A DNA stretch of 60,036 bases from Bartonella koehlerae C-29 (GCF_000706625.1 NZ_KL407334.1:91500-151535), one strand, 5' to 3'. Positions 18,606-28,972 are shown, counted from the first letter of the stretch. The notes: generated by a model from the sequence alone, not told the origin. Made by a program: numbers and translations.

Positions 18606-19397
18606 ATGCCGCAATCTGCAGTCATGAATGTCATGGTGCAAGCCGCTATGAAAGCAGGGCGCTCTTTAGTGCGCGATTATGGTGAAGTGCAAAATTTGCA
18701 AGTATCTTTGAAAGGGCCGGCAGATTATGTAAGCCAAGCGGATCGTAAAGCGGAAAAAATTATTTTCAATGAATTAAACAAAGCACGACCAAAATTTGGT
18801 TTTCTGATGGAAGAATCTGAAGAAATTATTGGAGAAGATTCCCAACATCGTTTTATTGTTGATCCTTTAGATGGCACAACAAATTTTCTTCATGGCATTC
18901 CTTTCTTTGCTGTTTCCATTGCCTTAGAAAGTCAAGGAAAAATCGTTGCTGGTGTTATTTATAACCCTATCAATGATGAACTTTTTACCGCTAAACGCGG
19001 GAGTGGTGCTTTTTTTAATGACCGACGTTGTCGTGTTTCTGCACGGCGAAGATTAGAAGATTGTGTGATTGCTACAGGCATGCCCCATTTGGGACGTCCA
19101 GGTCATGGAACCTATCTTATTGAACTACGCAATGTGATGGTGGAAGTTTCCGGCATTCGCCGATTTGGAACTGCTGCTCTTGATTTGGCCTATGTCGCAG
19201 CTGGAAGAATCGATGGTTTTTGGGAAGATAACCTGCAAATTTGGGATATGGCTGCTGGAATACTGATGGTTCGCGAAGCAGGCGGTTTTATCACGGATAA
19301 GGAAGGCGGCGATGATATCTTTCGCAAAAAAAATATCATTGCTGGCAATGAGCACATTCGCATCAAGTTAGAAAGAGTCCTCAAAAAAGGCATTTAA
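18606..19397 (+). CDS. suhB: Inositol monophosphatase family protein SuhB
   Basis: Mg-dependent phosphatase of the IMPase/FIG superfamily, 263 aa. Metal-site motifs are present: EESEEI (~75-80), DPLDGTTNFLHG (~87-98) and WDMAAGILMVREAGG (~215-229). SuhB in Gammaproteobacteria also takes part in rRNA antitermination; whether that holds here is unknown. It sits 10 nt after efp, a conserved rhizobial pairing. GGGATAAAAG precedes the ATG. Confidence 0.93.
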   Translation: MPQSAVMNVMVQAAMKAGRSLVRDYGEVQNLQVSLKGPADYVSQADRKAEKIIFNELNKARPKFGFLMEESEEIIGEDSQHRFIVDPLDGTTNFLHGIPFFAVSIALESQGKIVAGVIYNPINDELFTAKRGSGAFFNDRRCRVSARRRLEDCVIATGMPHLGRPGHGTYLIELRNVMVEVSGIRRFGTAALDLAYVAAGRIDGFWEDNLQIWDMAAGILMVREAGGFITDKEGGDDIFRKKNIIAGNEHIRIKLERVLKKGI

Positions 19398-20114
19398 ACC
19401 CTATAGTCTTTTAAAAAACGTACAATTTAGTTTTAAAAAAGCCCTTACAAACTATTTTAGGATTTCATTTTATTATAACAAATTATTATTGCTGTATTTT
19501 ATCTAAAAATCATAAAACAATCATCTTGAATGAGATTATAGTAGAAAGTATTTTTCCTTACACATCCATGCCATAGTTAATTCACGCGCTTTCTTTAAAG
19601 AAACATTTCTTAATGCTAGCAAACCCATTTCACAATGAGTGCGCCCGTGAATAGCATAGTGAAAAAATCATTGAGCTCCATCAGCTTTACACTTATGAAG
19701 TGTACAAACAAGCTTTCTCATTCTCTTTGTCAACTCAAAATGTTATGACAGCTCTTGATACTTGAGACGATTCATAAGAGGTATTTTTACTCCTTGTCTT
19801 TACTCATTTTTACCCATACACCAGCCCCATACTGATGACAAGCAAACAAGCGACTTTAATTGATTCAATAATAAGAGAACTTGTGATGAAAGAACTTTAC
19901 TGTATTCGGGGGTCTGATTTAAATTAAAAAAATGAATCATTGGCATCATACATAAGAATGCGAATTCTGCTAAATAGTGAAAGATAATAAAAACGCATAA
20001 CTTATTGCTTTTATATCCTCATGAAAGAACTCTTCAAAACACTTATAAACCAGTGATGATGCCAATGTTGATAACAGCAGCTTACAACTCTATAATAACA
20101 GTTTATTCAAGAGT
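19398..20114. other. Gene-free region between suhB and the ABC exporter, containing an integrase relic
   Basis: About 700 bp without an intact gene. Apart from the integrase relic at 19665-19795, I recognise nothing. A GTGATGATGCCAATG motif near 20053 is partly mirrored near 19940 but forms no convincing element. Confidence 0.45.
19665..19795 (-). pseudogene. Tyrosine-recombinase N-terminal relic (integrase relic 2)
   Basis: The reverse strand has AAGGAGTAAAAAT then a CCTCTTATGAATCGTCTCAA block. This matches the leader and start of the integrase relics at 24.4 kb and 36.1 kb. A later piece encodes TLHKCKADGAQ, the counterpart of FLHKRKDGFA. An in-frame stop (after QELS) and a frame shift show decay. 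Only the first ~40 codons remain. Confidence 0.55.
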
Positions 20115-21905
20115 TTACTCAGGCGAAAATTGTAATTTAGCTAAATACGCATAAACCCCGTTTTGTGCGACAAGTTCTGCATGTGTTCCTTCTTCAACAA
20201 GAGTGCCTTTCTCCATCACGAGAATACGATCGGCTTTTAAAATTGTTGCCAAACGGTGAGCAATTACCAGTGTTGTTCGATTTTGCATCAATCCTTCTAA
20301 GGCTTCTTGTACTAACTTTTCACTGTTTGCATCTAAGGCTGATGTTGCTTCATCAAGCAGTAACAGGGGAGCATTTCTTAAAATCGCGCGAGCAATACCA
20401 ATACGTTGTTTTTGTCCACCAGAAAGCATAATACCGCGTTCTCCCACTTCTGTATCCAAACCATTTGGTAAGACTTCAATAAACTCAAGTGCGTTTGCTG
20501 CTTTAGCAGCGGCGATGATTTGCTCTTCAGTTACATTTTCGGTTCCAAAAATAATATTATTGCGCAATGTACCATCAAAAATGGCGACATCTTGTGGAAC
20601 ATACGAAATCGAACTGCGTAAATCTTGCAAAGAAAGGCGATTGATTTCCACACCATCAAAGCGAATTTGCCCACTTGTTGGATCATAAAAACGAAGGATC
20701 AAAGAAAAAATTGTGCTTTTTCCTGCACCTGAAGCGCCAACAAAGGCAACCGTTTCCCCAGCTTTGACAGAAAAGGAAAGAGAACGCAAAATCTTCTCTT
20801 GTGGTCTGGAAGGATAAATAAAATTCACCTGATCAAAAATAAGAGCACCTTGAACAGGTTTTGCTAATGATGCAGGAGCCTTTGGAGCTAAAATAGTAGG
20901 CTGTTCTTGCAACAATTCAGCAAGCCGTTCAGCAGCGCCTGCTGCTTGGATTAATTCCGCTCCCAGTTCTGATAATTGTGCAAAGGTAGAAGCTCCAAAA
21001 ACCGCATAAAGCACGAATTGACCTAATGTTCCACCCGTCATAGTGCCATTCAAAACATCCTGAGATCCAATCCATAATACAGCAATCACACTGCCGAAAA
21101 CCAGAAAAATTGCAAAGCCAGTAAAAAAGGAACGCAGAATCACGGAAGCACGTGCTGTCTGAAAAGCACGTTCTACCAACTGCGAAAAACGTTTAGAAAC
21201 AAGTTTTTCAGCGGTAAAGGCTTGCACAGTGCGAATGGCGCTGACCTGTTCGGTTGCTAAAGCGTTGGCATCTGCAATACGATCTTGCGCAGCGCGTGTA
21301 CGTGTACGAACCTTGCGCCCAAAAACAACTAACGGAATAGCAATAAAGGGGATAGCAAGCAAAACAAGCGAAGACAATTTGGCATTGGTGATAACCATCA
21401 TGATAATCGCTCCGATCACCACAATCAGATGACGCAAAGCCGTAGAAGCGGTTGAGCCAACAGCCAATTTTATTTGAGTGGTATCTGTTAAAAGCCGTGA
21501 AACGAGTTCACCAGAATGGGAACGATCAAAAAAAGCAGAAGAAAGTTTCATAATATGCAAAAAGACATCACGCCGTAAATCAGCAACAATCCGTTCTCCC
21601 AAAGTGATGACACAATAATAACGGCAAGCTGAAGCAAGTGCAAGCAACAAGGCTAAAACAAACAAAAGAGCGAAGTAAAAATTAATATGGCCATGACTTG
21701 AAGTAGAAAAACCATGATCAAGCATTTGGCGGATAGCAACGGGCAAAGCAAGAGTCACAAAAGCAGCAACAGACAAAGCAAGAAAGGCAAAGACAAATAA
21801 CCAGCGATAACGCACAAGATAAGGACTAAAAGTTGTAAGCGAAGAGAATGAAGGCTTCGTATGGGAAAATTTTGTAGATTTTTCTGAATGATTGAAAAGA
21901 TTCAT
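20115..21905 (-). CDS. MsbA-like ABC exporter (fused permease and ATPase)
   Basis: A 596-aa half-transporter. It has six membrane helices in residues ~30-310 (e.g. WLFVFAFLALSVAAFVTLAL and HLIVVIGAIIMMVIT) and a C-terminal nucleotide-binding domain. The ATPase carries Walker A GASGAGKSTIFSL, Q-loop VPQDVAIFDGT, signature LSGGQKQRIGIARA, Walker B LLLLDEATSAL and the H-loop in VIAHRL. It resembles the MsbA-related subfamily common in rhizobia; lipid or drug export is possible but the substrate is unknown. The ATG at 21905 was chosen over a GTG 15 nt upstream. It is divergent from rpmE. Confidence 0.9.
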   Translation of the reverse strand: MNLFNHSEKSTKFSHTKPSFSSLTTFSPYLVRYRWLFVFAFLALSVAAFVTLALPVAIRQMLDHGFSTSSHGHINFYFALLFVLALLLALASACRYYCVITLGERIVADLRRDVFLHIMKLSSAFFDRSHSGELVSRLLTDTTQIKLAVGSTASTALRHLIVVIGAIIMMVITNAKLSSLVLLAIPFIAIPLVVFGRKVRTRTRAAQDRIADANALATEQVSAIRTVQAFTAEKLVSKRFSQLVERAFQTARASVILRSFFTGFAIFLVFGSVIAVLWIGSQDVLNGTMTGGTLGQFVLYAVFGASTFAQLSELGAELIQAAGAAERLAELLQEQPTILAPKAPASLAKPVQGALIFDQVNFIYPSRPQEKILRSLSFSVKAGETVAFVGASGAGKSTIFSLILRFYDPTSGQIRFDGVEINRLSLQDLRSSISYVPQDVAIFDGTLRNNIIFGTENVTEEQIIAAAKAANALEFIEVLPNGLDTEVGERGIMLSGGQKQRIGIARAILRNAPLLLLDEATSALDANSEKLVQEALEGLMQNRTTLVIAHRLATILKADRILVMEKGTLVEEGTHAELVAQNGVYAYLAKLQFSPE

Positions 21906-22093
21906 TGGAGTTTCTCTCACTTATAAAATTGTTTATAACTCTTGATGCGATAATGCATTTTGAACACTTGTTTTTTGATGCGTGCTTAGTTATATAAAGG
22001 GAACTTCAACCAATTTATCAAAAAGACGAAGCGAGCGCACTTAAAAAGTGAGTAAGTGCCACTTTAGTTTTACCAAAATAGAAAGTTTACCAC

Positions 22094-22315
22094 ATGAAAG
22101 CCAATATTCATCCCAACTATCATAGGATTACCGTTGTTATGACGGATGGCTCCCGGTATACGACGCGCTCTACCTGGGGGAAAGAAGGGGACATCCTTAA
22201 TCTGGACATTGATCCAAGAACGCATCCAGCTTGGACAGGTGGATCTCAAACATTAGTAGATCATGGTGGTCGTATTTCTAAATTTAAAAATCGTTTTGGT
22301 AATTTGGGCATGTAA
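22094..22315 (+). CDS. rpmE: 50S ribosomal protein bL31
   Basis: A 73-aa large-subunit protein beginning [20 protein letters not shown] and ending in the conserved [12 protein letters not shown]. It has the Cys-less form, without the zinc-binding CxxC of the C+ type. It is divergent from the ABC exporter. A decayed partial copy lies 430 bp downstream. Confidence 0.96.
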   Translation: MKANIHPNYHRITVVMTDGSRYTTRSTWGKEGDILNLDIDPRTHPAWTGGSQTLVDHGGRISKFKNRFGNLGM

Positions 22316-22502
22316 AAGCTTATTTCTGATCGTGAAAAACGAAACGATTGCAAACAAAATGATACGCCATTTCTGACGAATGCGTTTCAGAGTGAAACCA
22401 GTTGGTCTATTTTCAACCTTCAGAAAATACTGCCCAGAGCTTTTACGATAGAAATCTTACAATTGGAAATTTTAGTAAATAAAGAGTATGAAAATGAGCA
22501 CC

Positions 22503-22529
22503 CCACCTTAATTTAAGGCGGTTTTTTTA
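22503..22529 (+). terminator. Terminator-like hairpin downstream of rpmE
   Basis: CCACCTTAA pairs with TTAAGGCGG (one mismatch, short loop) and is followed by seven T (22522-22528). It lies ~190 nt after the rpmE stop and just before the rpmE echo. Confidence 0.5.
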
Positions 22530-22544
22530 TGTATCACAATAAAA

Positions 22545-22850
22545 ATGCATAACAATTACGCTTGACAGAGATTATAAAGAAAGAACTATCCTTAACCTGG
22601 ATATTGATCCAAGAATACTTCAGCCCAGACAAATAACAAAGTGAACAGGTGAATTTCAAATATTGGTGGATAAAAGTGATCACATTTCTAAATTTAAAAA
22701 TCGTTTTGCTAATCTCAGCATGGGAGTTTTTTTTCTGATTGTGACGAGCAAAAAAACTGCGAGCACAGTGATGAGAATTCTGGCAAGAGAATTGCGCGGT
22801 GCAAACAGATAATTTATTTTCGACTTTGGAAAAAATGTGTTGAGAAAGAA
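22545..22850 (+). repeat. Degenerate partial copy of rpmE and its downstream flank
   Basis: Aligns by eye with ~22120-22430. Shared blocks are ATCCTTAA.CTGGA.ATTGATCC, then ATTTCTAAATTTAAAAATCG, then TTTCTGAT.GTGA. A stop and indels break the frame. Offset is about 395-425 bp, same orientation. The copy includes non-coding 3' flank, so it is a DNA duplication and not a retro-copy. Confidence 0.8.
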
Positions 22851-24310
22851 AGCACTATAAGCTGTAATTTTTCAAGTGATAAAATATAATTTTTTATCAA
22901 GAAGTTTTTCTCTGAGATCAAAAACACCTTTTCTGTTCTAGCAATAGCTATCGTGCGAAACTGTTTCAAAAACAATACATAGATAAAATTTACAAATTTA
23001 TGCTTATAAAACACGAATAAAAGCCTCTTTCTAGTGATGATGAGAACTCTCAAAACTACCCAAATAGACATTTTGAGGATTATCATTGTAAGCTATTTTA
23101 TAATAAGATTCTGAATAAATTTATAAAGTCCTGCTTTATACATCCGCAAAAGAGGAAAATTTTCTTTTCACCATTGCTATTGTTCACTATCGAACTCCAT
23201 TTATAACGCACACTGGATTATCGATTTGGATTCCCCTTGGCTATGCGCATTTTACAAAAATCTTTTGATCACATAAAAGTTCTCTCATCGTCTGAACAAT
23301 TTTTGCTCTTTTTAATTAAATCCAGCCATGCTTATAAAGAACAACAGAGTGATTTTAAGAATATAATGCAATCTTTACCACTCTTACATCAGCCTCTTTG
23401 AGGCTGTTATATTTCGTTTTTTCAAACATTCTTACTTATGAAATCAAAAAAACGACTGGCTGATAAACCAACATTGGCGGTTTAGCTATCAGGACATGAC
23501 GCCTTATCATCAAAAGGAACATCAAAAATGACAGAATAAGAAATAAAAACACAACGTCGAGAATACGACTCCACAAAGCGAATTCTTTCATAATAGATAT
23601 GTCCATAAAAAAGATTTTAGTCAATAGAAGATTTGGCCTACAACTTGAAAAGCAATTTTAGAACGGATAAAATAGACAAATCATAAACCATTATATGCAA
23701 GAGCAGATGCAATAAAAAAGTGATGGTAAATCTCACAAGAGCTCTATTTTATGCCTTTATAAAGATAAGATGCAAACACTCAACCCACACAAAGTGGAAA
23801 AAAAGCAACTCACTGCGCTATTCTAGAATTAATTTGCGCTCTCTTCCAGCATTGTATAGCCTGCTGCACAAAACTGTCTACCCTAGTTTAACAGATACTT
23901 TGTCCCGCTGTAGTTTGTCATCAGATTTTGTACCAATTTATTTTTCAAAGGGTTTTTAAAGGGGTTCTCAAGGATCTTTAAAGACCTTTCAAAGCCTTTT
24001 CACAGTTTTACACTCAAATTCCTGATTTTTACGATTTTTTTGCGATTTTAGGTGTGAAAATCCATTTTATCGAAGTGCACATTTAATGGTAAAAATTAAT
24101 CATAAAAACAGTAAATTACAACGTATTACTACCTAATCCCATCTCTTCCCATTTAGTACAAAACCTACTGTCAAACGATACCCGTTAAGATCCATTATAA
24201 GAACCTCCTCACCGAAGATAAAATCGTCTACCAATTGCCAGTGCCAAAATCAGCACAAGGGTAGAAGTTTTTTTAAGGCATTTTCAGGACATAAAATTCC
24301 CCCATGCAAA
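22851..24310. other. Long gene-poor stretch between rpmE echo and integrase relic
   Basis: About 1.45 kb with no intact gene that I can support. A weak coding-like piece (plus strand ~23240-23400, SFDHIKVLSSSEQFLLFL) ends at a hairpin at 23390. A reverse-strand piece near 23436-23620 reads DDKASCPDS and NVGLSASRFFDF across a frame. Neither is recognised. Bases 23940-24060 are rich in short CTTTNAAAG-like motifs. Confidence 0.4.
23390..23406 (+). terminator. Short inverted repeat CAGCCTC-TTT-GAGGCTG
   Basis: A perfect 7-bp stem with a 3-nt loop followed by a T-rich tail (TTATATTTCGTTTT). It resembles an intrinsic terminator and ends a coding-like relic at 23240-23395. Confidence 0.45.
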
Positions 24311-24438
24311 AAGGTGGAGCAAAGCCATCTTTACGTTTATGAAGGAACAAGCCAACCCCATCATTCTCTTTAGCCAGCTCACGATGTCGCAACCCTTGGC
24401 ATTGAGACAGTTCATAAAAAACATCTTTACTTCTTTCT
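24311..24438 (-). pseudogene. Tyrosine-recombinase N-terminal relic (integrase relic 3)
   Basis: The reverse strand reads a leader AAAGAAGTAAAG, an ATG, and then MNCLNAKG. A shifted frame gives LRHRELAKENDGVGLFLHK and RKDGFAPP. This is the N-terminal DUF4102-like beta region of a phage-type integrase (D-G-x-G-L-x-L). It keeps the best-preserved version of the motif shared by the five relics. No core or catalytic part follows. Confidence 0.6.
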
Positions 24439-24924
24439 CAAAGTGTTTTTATACACAGACAATCCCACTTGTAACATACAAGCGAATAGTTTTGTTTGAT
24501 TCGCTATAAGAGGGTTTGAAATGAGAGAATCTTACGATATTCTCGCTCTTATTCAAGATGCAAAATGATGAATTATACTTATAAATAAAGGTTTTATGTC
24601 CACATACAAAGCAATTCCTACGCATCGGATGAAAACCACATGATCAACAAATTTTCAAAAAAAAATTGAGTAAGGTTTTTCAAGAAGGAATCTCCTTACA
24701 GGCTCTCAAATCGCATTTTGCAGCATCAATAATGATGAATGAATGTCGAAAAAAATCCACGAAACAAAACTATCTTCGTGCATATCTAGTGGTAGCCAAG
24801 CCCCAGCAAGTTCTCTTACTTTGAGAACCTTCTTCACCGTTTGTATAACTGTCAAAGAATATGAACTATCCTTAGCACACGCACGAGTTCGTAAGGCGGT
24901 ATACTCAATCTCCTTACCTTTCGA
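24439..24924. other. Gene-free stretch upstream of the fba echo
   Basis: About 490 bp with stops in all frames. I see no recognisable relic, RNA gene or regulatory element. Confidence 0.4.
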
Positions 24925-25110
24925 GCTTTTAGTCTCTTCATCAACAGTTTATCGAAGAATGTGGATCGCTTTCTGAAAATGAACCTTTTTTCAGCCCCTG
25001 CTCTAACAGAAGCAATGCGAGCATCTTTTCCGCCAATCACCATATCGGGTTTTAAAATCATGCCCTCGAAAAAAATACGCGCTTCAGACGATTCACACTG
25101 TGTTCAAGTC
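24925..25110 (-). repeat. Degenerate copy of an internal segment of fba
   Basis: Aligns by eye with 25508-25715 (about codons 202-270 of fba). Bases 24988-25075 are nearly identical, still encoding GMILKPDMVIGGKDARIASV. Flanks are more diverged. Same orientation, offset roughly 590-610 bp downstream of the parent. Both ends of the duplicated gene copy are gone, so it is an eroded tandem duplicate. The 25111-25287 remainder is unrecognised. Confidence 0.85.
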
Positions 25111-25287
25111 TGATTTATTCACCTTGAATCTGCCCATCTTTTAACCTGCGGTTAAACAACTTCTGGCCCCTTCGTGCACAAAACAGAAAAATATTGCACC
25201 CTTAAACATTTTGATACAGCATGAGATTTACATCTTTCACTTAAAAACCAAAATTTTAACCGCATTAAAGCGGCGTTTTATCGTTTT

Positions 25288-26319
25288 TTAAGTACAAGAT
25301 TTCTCCTGCTCTTTTGTCCATTGTCCTAAAGCAGCAAGATGGTTCATCCGTGCGCGGTGACAAAAAGCCTTTTGTGCAATAACAATATTTTCATCTTTCC
25401 CGCCCCACGCTTTCAACGCAGCTGCTTGCAACGCCCGCCCATAAGAAAAGGTCAATTTCCAAGGCAATATCCCCAAAGCATTTATAGCCGATAAATGCGC
25501 CGTAGCTTCTTCATCAGTTTGTCCTCCAGAAAGAAAAGCAATTCCTGGAACAGCAGTAGGAACAGTCTGTTTAAGAACATAGACCGTTTTTTCAGCCACT
25601 TCTTCAACAGAAGCAATGCGAGCATCTTTTCCATCAATCACCATATTGGGTTTTAAAATCATGCCCTCGAAAAAAATACGCGCATCAAACAATTCTTTAA
25701 ACACAGTGTGTAAAACAGCTTTTGTTACTTCAAAGCAGCGTGTAATGGAATGCTGGCGTGATGGTCCATCCATCAGCACTTCCGGCTCAACAATCGGCAC
25801 AAGACCAGCTTCCTGACATAAAGCAGCATAGCGCGCGAGAGCTTGTGCATTTTGGCTGATTGCTCCTCTTGTTGGGAGAGTATGTGCATCAATGGCAATG
25901 ACCGCACGCCATTTAGCAAAACGAGCTCCCAAAGCATAATAACCCTTTAAACGTTCACGAAGGCCATCCAATCCTTCTGTAATCGTTTCCTGAGGAAAAG
26001 CTGCCAACGGTTTGGCACCAATATCGACTTTAATCCCTGGCACAGCACCTGCATCACGAATAAGATCTGTCAACATTTGCCCCGTAGATGCTTTTTGACG
26101 CAGTGTTTCATCAAATAAGATGACACCAGAAATAGCGCTTTCCATGGCTTCTTTTGCAGTAAAAAGCATTTCACGATAAGCGCGACGATTGTCTTCGGTG
26201 CATTCCACCCCAATGCTTTCAAAACGCTTTCTAATCGTTGCAGTACTTTCATCTGCTGCCAAAATACCTTTCCCCGCACTTACCAAAGTAAGCGCTATAT
26301 CTTCAAGACGTTCATTCAT
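25288..26319 (-). CDS. fba: Class I fructose-bisphosphate aldolase
   Basis: A 343-aa Schiff-base aldolase interconverting fructose 1,6-bisphosphate with DHAP and glyceraldehyde 3-phosphate. Class I motifs include GKGILAADESTATIRKRF (~13-30), the substrate region EPEVLMDG (~187), GMILKPNMV with the catalytic-lysine strand (~219-227) and GIAFLSGGQTDEEAT (~262-276). It is last in a minus-strand set tkt-gap-pgk-fba, 108 nt after pgk. An internal part is duplicated downstream. Confidence 0.94.
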   Translation of the reverse strand: MNERLEDIALTLVSAGKGILAADESTATIRKRFESIGVECTEDNRRAYREMLFTAKEAMESAISGVILFDETLRQKASTGQMLTDLIRDAGAVPGIKVDIGAKPLAAFPQETITEGLDGLRERLKGYYALGARFAKWRAVIAIDAHTLPTRGAISQNAQALARYAALCQEAGLVPIVEPEVLMDGPSRQHSITRCFEVTKAVLHTVFKELFDARIFFEGMILKPNMVIDGKDARIASVEEVAEKTVYVLKQTVPTAVPGIAFLSGGQTDEEATAHLSAINALGILPWKLTFSYGRALQAAALKAWGGKDENIVIAQKAFCHRARMNHLAALGQWTKEQEKSCT

Positions 26320-26427
26320 TTAAAAAATCCTCTTTATCCTGTCTTAATTTCCAAAAGTATGCAATGCACCAGCACACCTTCCATAACCATACAGCTTTTT
26401 TAAAACTGTCCGTTCAAACGAATTCCT

Positions 26428-27621
26428 CTAAGCCTGCGTGAGAGCTAAAATACCAGGCAGCATCTTGCCTTCCATCCATTCCAAAAAGGCTCCACCAGCA
26501 GTTGAAAGATAAGTAAAATCATCAGCAACACCAGCATGATTAAGTGCAAATACCGTATCTCCTCCTCCAGCAATTGAAAGCAATTTCCCTGTCAAACTAA
26601 GTTCTGCGGCATGGCGTGCCACTGCAATCGTTCCTTGATCAAAAGGAGACATCTCAAAAACACCAAGGGGTCCATTCCACACAAGGGTAGCAGCTTTATC
26701 GATGACGGCATTGATATGCGCAATAGAGCGCGTACCAATATCCAAAATCATCCCATCCTCAGGAATATCTCCAATATCATAAAGACGATGCGGCGCATCT
26801 TTTTCAAAGCGAAATCCAACTATTGCATCTACGGGGAGTAGAAGCCGACATTGGCACTCCCGTGCTTTTTCAATAATTTTTTTTACCGTTTCCGTCAGCG
26901 CATGTTCACATAGTGACTTTCCAACACGAACCCCTTGCGCAGCTAAAAAACTGTTGGCCATGCCACCACCAATGACCAAATAATCGACTTTTTCAACCAA
27001 ATGATTGAGTACAAAAAGCTTACTGGAAACCTTCGCCCCTCCAACAAGTGCAATCACCGGACGCGCTGGTTTACCAAGCCCTTTTTCCAACGCTTGCAAT
27101 TCACATTGTAAAGAACGCCCTGCATAGGAAGGCAAAAAATGTGTTATCCCCTCCACCGAAGCATGGGCACGATGAGAGACTGAAAAAGCATCATTGACAT
27201 AGAGATCTCCATTATGGGCTAGAGCCTCAGCAAAAGAGCCCGCATTCTTTTCTTCACCTGAATGAAAACGAACATTTTCAAGCAGTAAAACGCCACCATT
27301 TTGCAACGCTTCAACCGCTGTCTGTGCAGCTACACCAATACAATCTGATGCAAAACTCACCGATTGGTTAATTATTTTTTCCAGCACTTGCACAACAGGG
27401 CGTAATGAAAATTCTGGCTCCTCTTGTCCTTTGGGGCGCCCACAATGGGAAAGAAGAATAAGCTTAGCACCACGCTTTTGCAATTCAACAAGTGTTTCTT
27501 TATGTCGTTTAAGACGCGTTTCATCGCAAACTTTTCCTTGCGCCATTGGCACATTAAAATCCACCCGCACAAGAACACGTTTCCCTGCGACATCAACATC
27601 ATCAAGTGTACGAAAACCCAT
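26428..27621 (-). CDS. pgk: Phosphoglycerate kinase
   Basis: Glycolytic kinase producing ATP from 1,3-bisphosphoglycerate, 397 aa. It has the N-terminal KRVLVRVDFNVPM motif, the HCGRPKG substrate loop (~60), GGAKVSSKL (~200), and the C-terminal nucleotide-binding GGGDTVFAL (~352) with YLSTAGGAFLEWMEG (~372-386). The ATG at 27621 was chosen; the preceding codon is GTG. It lies between gap and fba. Confidence 0.97.
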   Translation of the reverse strand: MGFRTLDDVDVAGKRVLVRVDFNVPMAQGKVCDETRLKRHKETLVELQKRGAKLILLSHCGRPKGQEEPEFSLRPVVQVLEKIINQSVSFASDCIGVAAQTAVEALQNGGVLLLENVRFHSGEEKNAGSFAEALAHNGDLYVNDAFSVSHRAHASVEGITHFLPSYAGRSLQCELQALEKGLGKPARPVIALVGGAKVSSKLFVLNHLVEKVDYLVIGGGMANSFLAAQGVRVGKSLCEHALTETVKKIIEKARECQCRLLLPVDAIVGFRFEKDAPHRLYDIGDIPEDGMILDIGTRSIAHINAVIDKAATLVWNGPLGVFEMSPFDQGTIAVARHAAELSLTGKLLSIAGGGDTVFALNHAGVADDFTYLSTAGGAFLEWMEGKMLPGILALTQA

Positions 27622-27964
27622 CACTGCTTCTTCTTCACTTTCTATTGTTTCAAATAAAAACGTACCCGCTTAACTTTCTCCCCCTTTGAGCCTCTTTTTG
27701 CTTTTACAGAAAAAAATTTACATCTGTATTTTCTGAAAGCTTATCTCATTCAAAAAGGCATTTTTCGAATTTTCTCCTTTCATGCGATTAAAAAAAAACC
27801 ACAAACATTCTACCAAAAAAGGACAGAACTTCAATGATTTAAGCAGCATCTTTTCTACACACAAATAGAAGTCTTAACTGTTTTTTTCAAAAAGAATACA
27901 GCTTCATTTCTTATCATAAACTTGACTTTCTTTATAAAATGAGAGGCTCCAAGATCCTCTCATT
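27622..27964. other. Intergenic stretch between pgk and gap
   Basis: About 340 bp that should hold the pgk promoter or leader. There are no coding relics. A run of A9 at 27788 and T-rich tracts on both strands are visible, but no clear terminator stem. Confidence 0.4.
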
Positions 27965-28972
27965 TTATATTGTTTTGGCAAAAGCCACAGCTGTATCACC
28001 CATACGGTTTGAGAACCCCCACTCATTATCATACCAAACCAAAACACGACAAAGCTGACCATCAATGACTTTGGTTTGATCATTGTGAAAAATAGCGGAA
28101 TGTGGATTATGGTTAAAATCACAACTCACGAGCTTTTCATCAGTATAGTCCACAATTCCCTTGAGTGAACCTTGTGCAGCAGTGCGAATAGCGGTATTAA
28201 TTTCTTCAACCGTTGTGGAACGCTTAGCAGTAAACGTCAAATCAACAACGGAAACATTCGACGTTGGAACACGAATCGACACCCCGTCAAGCAATCCTTT
28301 TAATTCTGGCAACACCAATTCCACCGCTTTCGCCGCCCCTGTTGAGGTCGGGATCATAGAAAGAGCCGCCGCACGTGCACGATAAAGGTCACGATGCATT
28401 GTATCCAACACAGGTTGATCGCCCGTATAAGAATGGATTGTTGTCATAAATCCCCTTTCAATGCCAACTGTGTTATGCAAAACTTGTGCAACAGGCGCCA
28501 AACAGTTGGTTGTACAAGAAGCATTCGAAATAACATGGTGCTCTTTTCTCAAAGACTGATGATTCACTCCATAAACCACAGTGAGATCTGCACCTTCAGA
28601 AGGAGCAGAAACAAGAACACGTTTTGCCCCCGCATCCAAGTGGGCACTTGCTTTGTCACGGGCAGTAAAAATACCTGTACACTCCAAGGCAATATCAATA
28701 TCCAAAGCCTTCCAAGGCAATTGCGCTGGATCACACTCTGCGAACACTTTTATCAAACTAGAACCGATATCAATAGCATTACCAACAACCCGAACAGTGC
28801 CAGGGAAACGTCCATGGACAGAATCATAGCGCAACAAATGGGCATTAGTTTCCACCGACCCCAAATCATTAACGGCTACAACTTCAATATCTTGTCGTCT
28901 ACTTTCCATAATGGCGCGCAAAACATTGCGCCCGATACGACCAAACCCATTAATTGCAACGCGAACACTCAT
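27965..28972 (-). CDS. gap: Glyceraldehyde-3-phosphate dehydrogenase, type I
   Basis: NAD-dependent dehydrogenase, 335 aa. N-terminal Rossmann motif VAINGFGRIGRNVLRA (~4-19), catalytic ISNASCTTNCLAPVAQV (~150), HSYTGDQPVLD (~178) and the C-terminal WYDNEWGFSNRM (~313). AAGGAAAATGTGAA precedes the ATG. Upstream it is separated from tkt by two decayed copies of its own 5' end. Confidence 0.97.
   Translation of the reverse strand: MSVRVAINGFGRIGRNVLRAIMESRRQDIEVVAVNDLGSVETNAHLLRYDSVHGRFPGTVRVVGNAIDIGSSLIKVFAECDPAQLPWKALDIDIALECTGIFTARDKASAHLDAGAKRVLVSAPSEGADLTVVYGVNHQSLRKEHHVISNASCTTNCLAPVAQVLHNTVGIERGFMTTIHSYTGDQPVLDTMHRDLYRARAAALSMIPTSTGAAKAVELVLPELKGLLDGVSIRVPTSNVSVVDLTFTAKRSTTVEEINTAIRTAAQGSLKGIVDYTDEKLVSCDFNHNPHSAIFHNDQTKVIDGQLCRVLVWYDNEWGFSNRMGDTAVAFAKTI

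Noticed and set aside
20053..20067. GTGATGATGCCAATG mirrored near 19940
   Set aside because: Short and AT-rich surroundings make a chance match likely; no stem or repeat array follows.
23940..24060. Cluster of CTTT/AAAG motifs resembling iterons
   Set aside because: Spacing is irregular and no replication gene is nearby, so an origin could not be supported.
24852..25061. Reverse-strand 69-codon open frame
   Set aside because: Its only recognisable part is the fba echo; the rest is non-coding, so it is not a separate gene.
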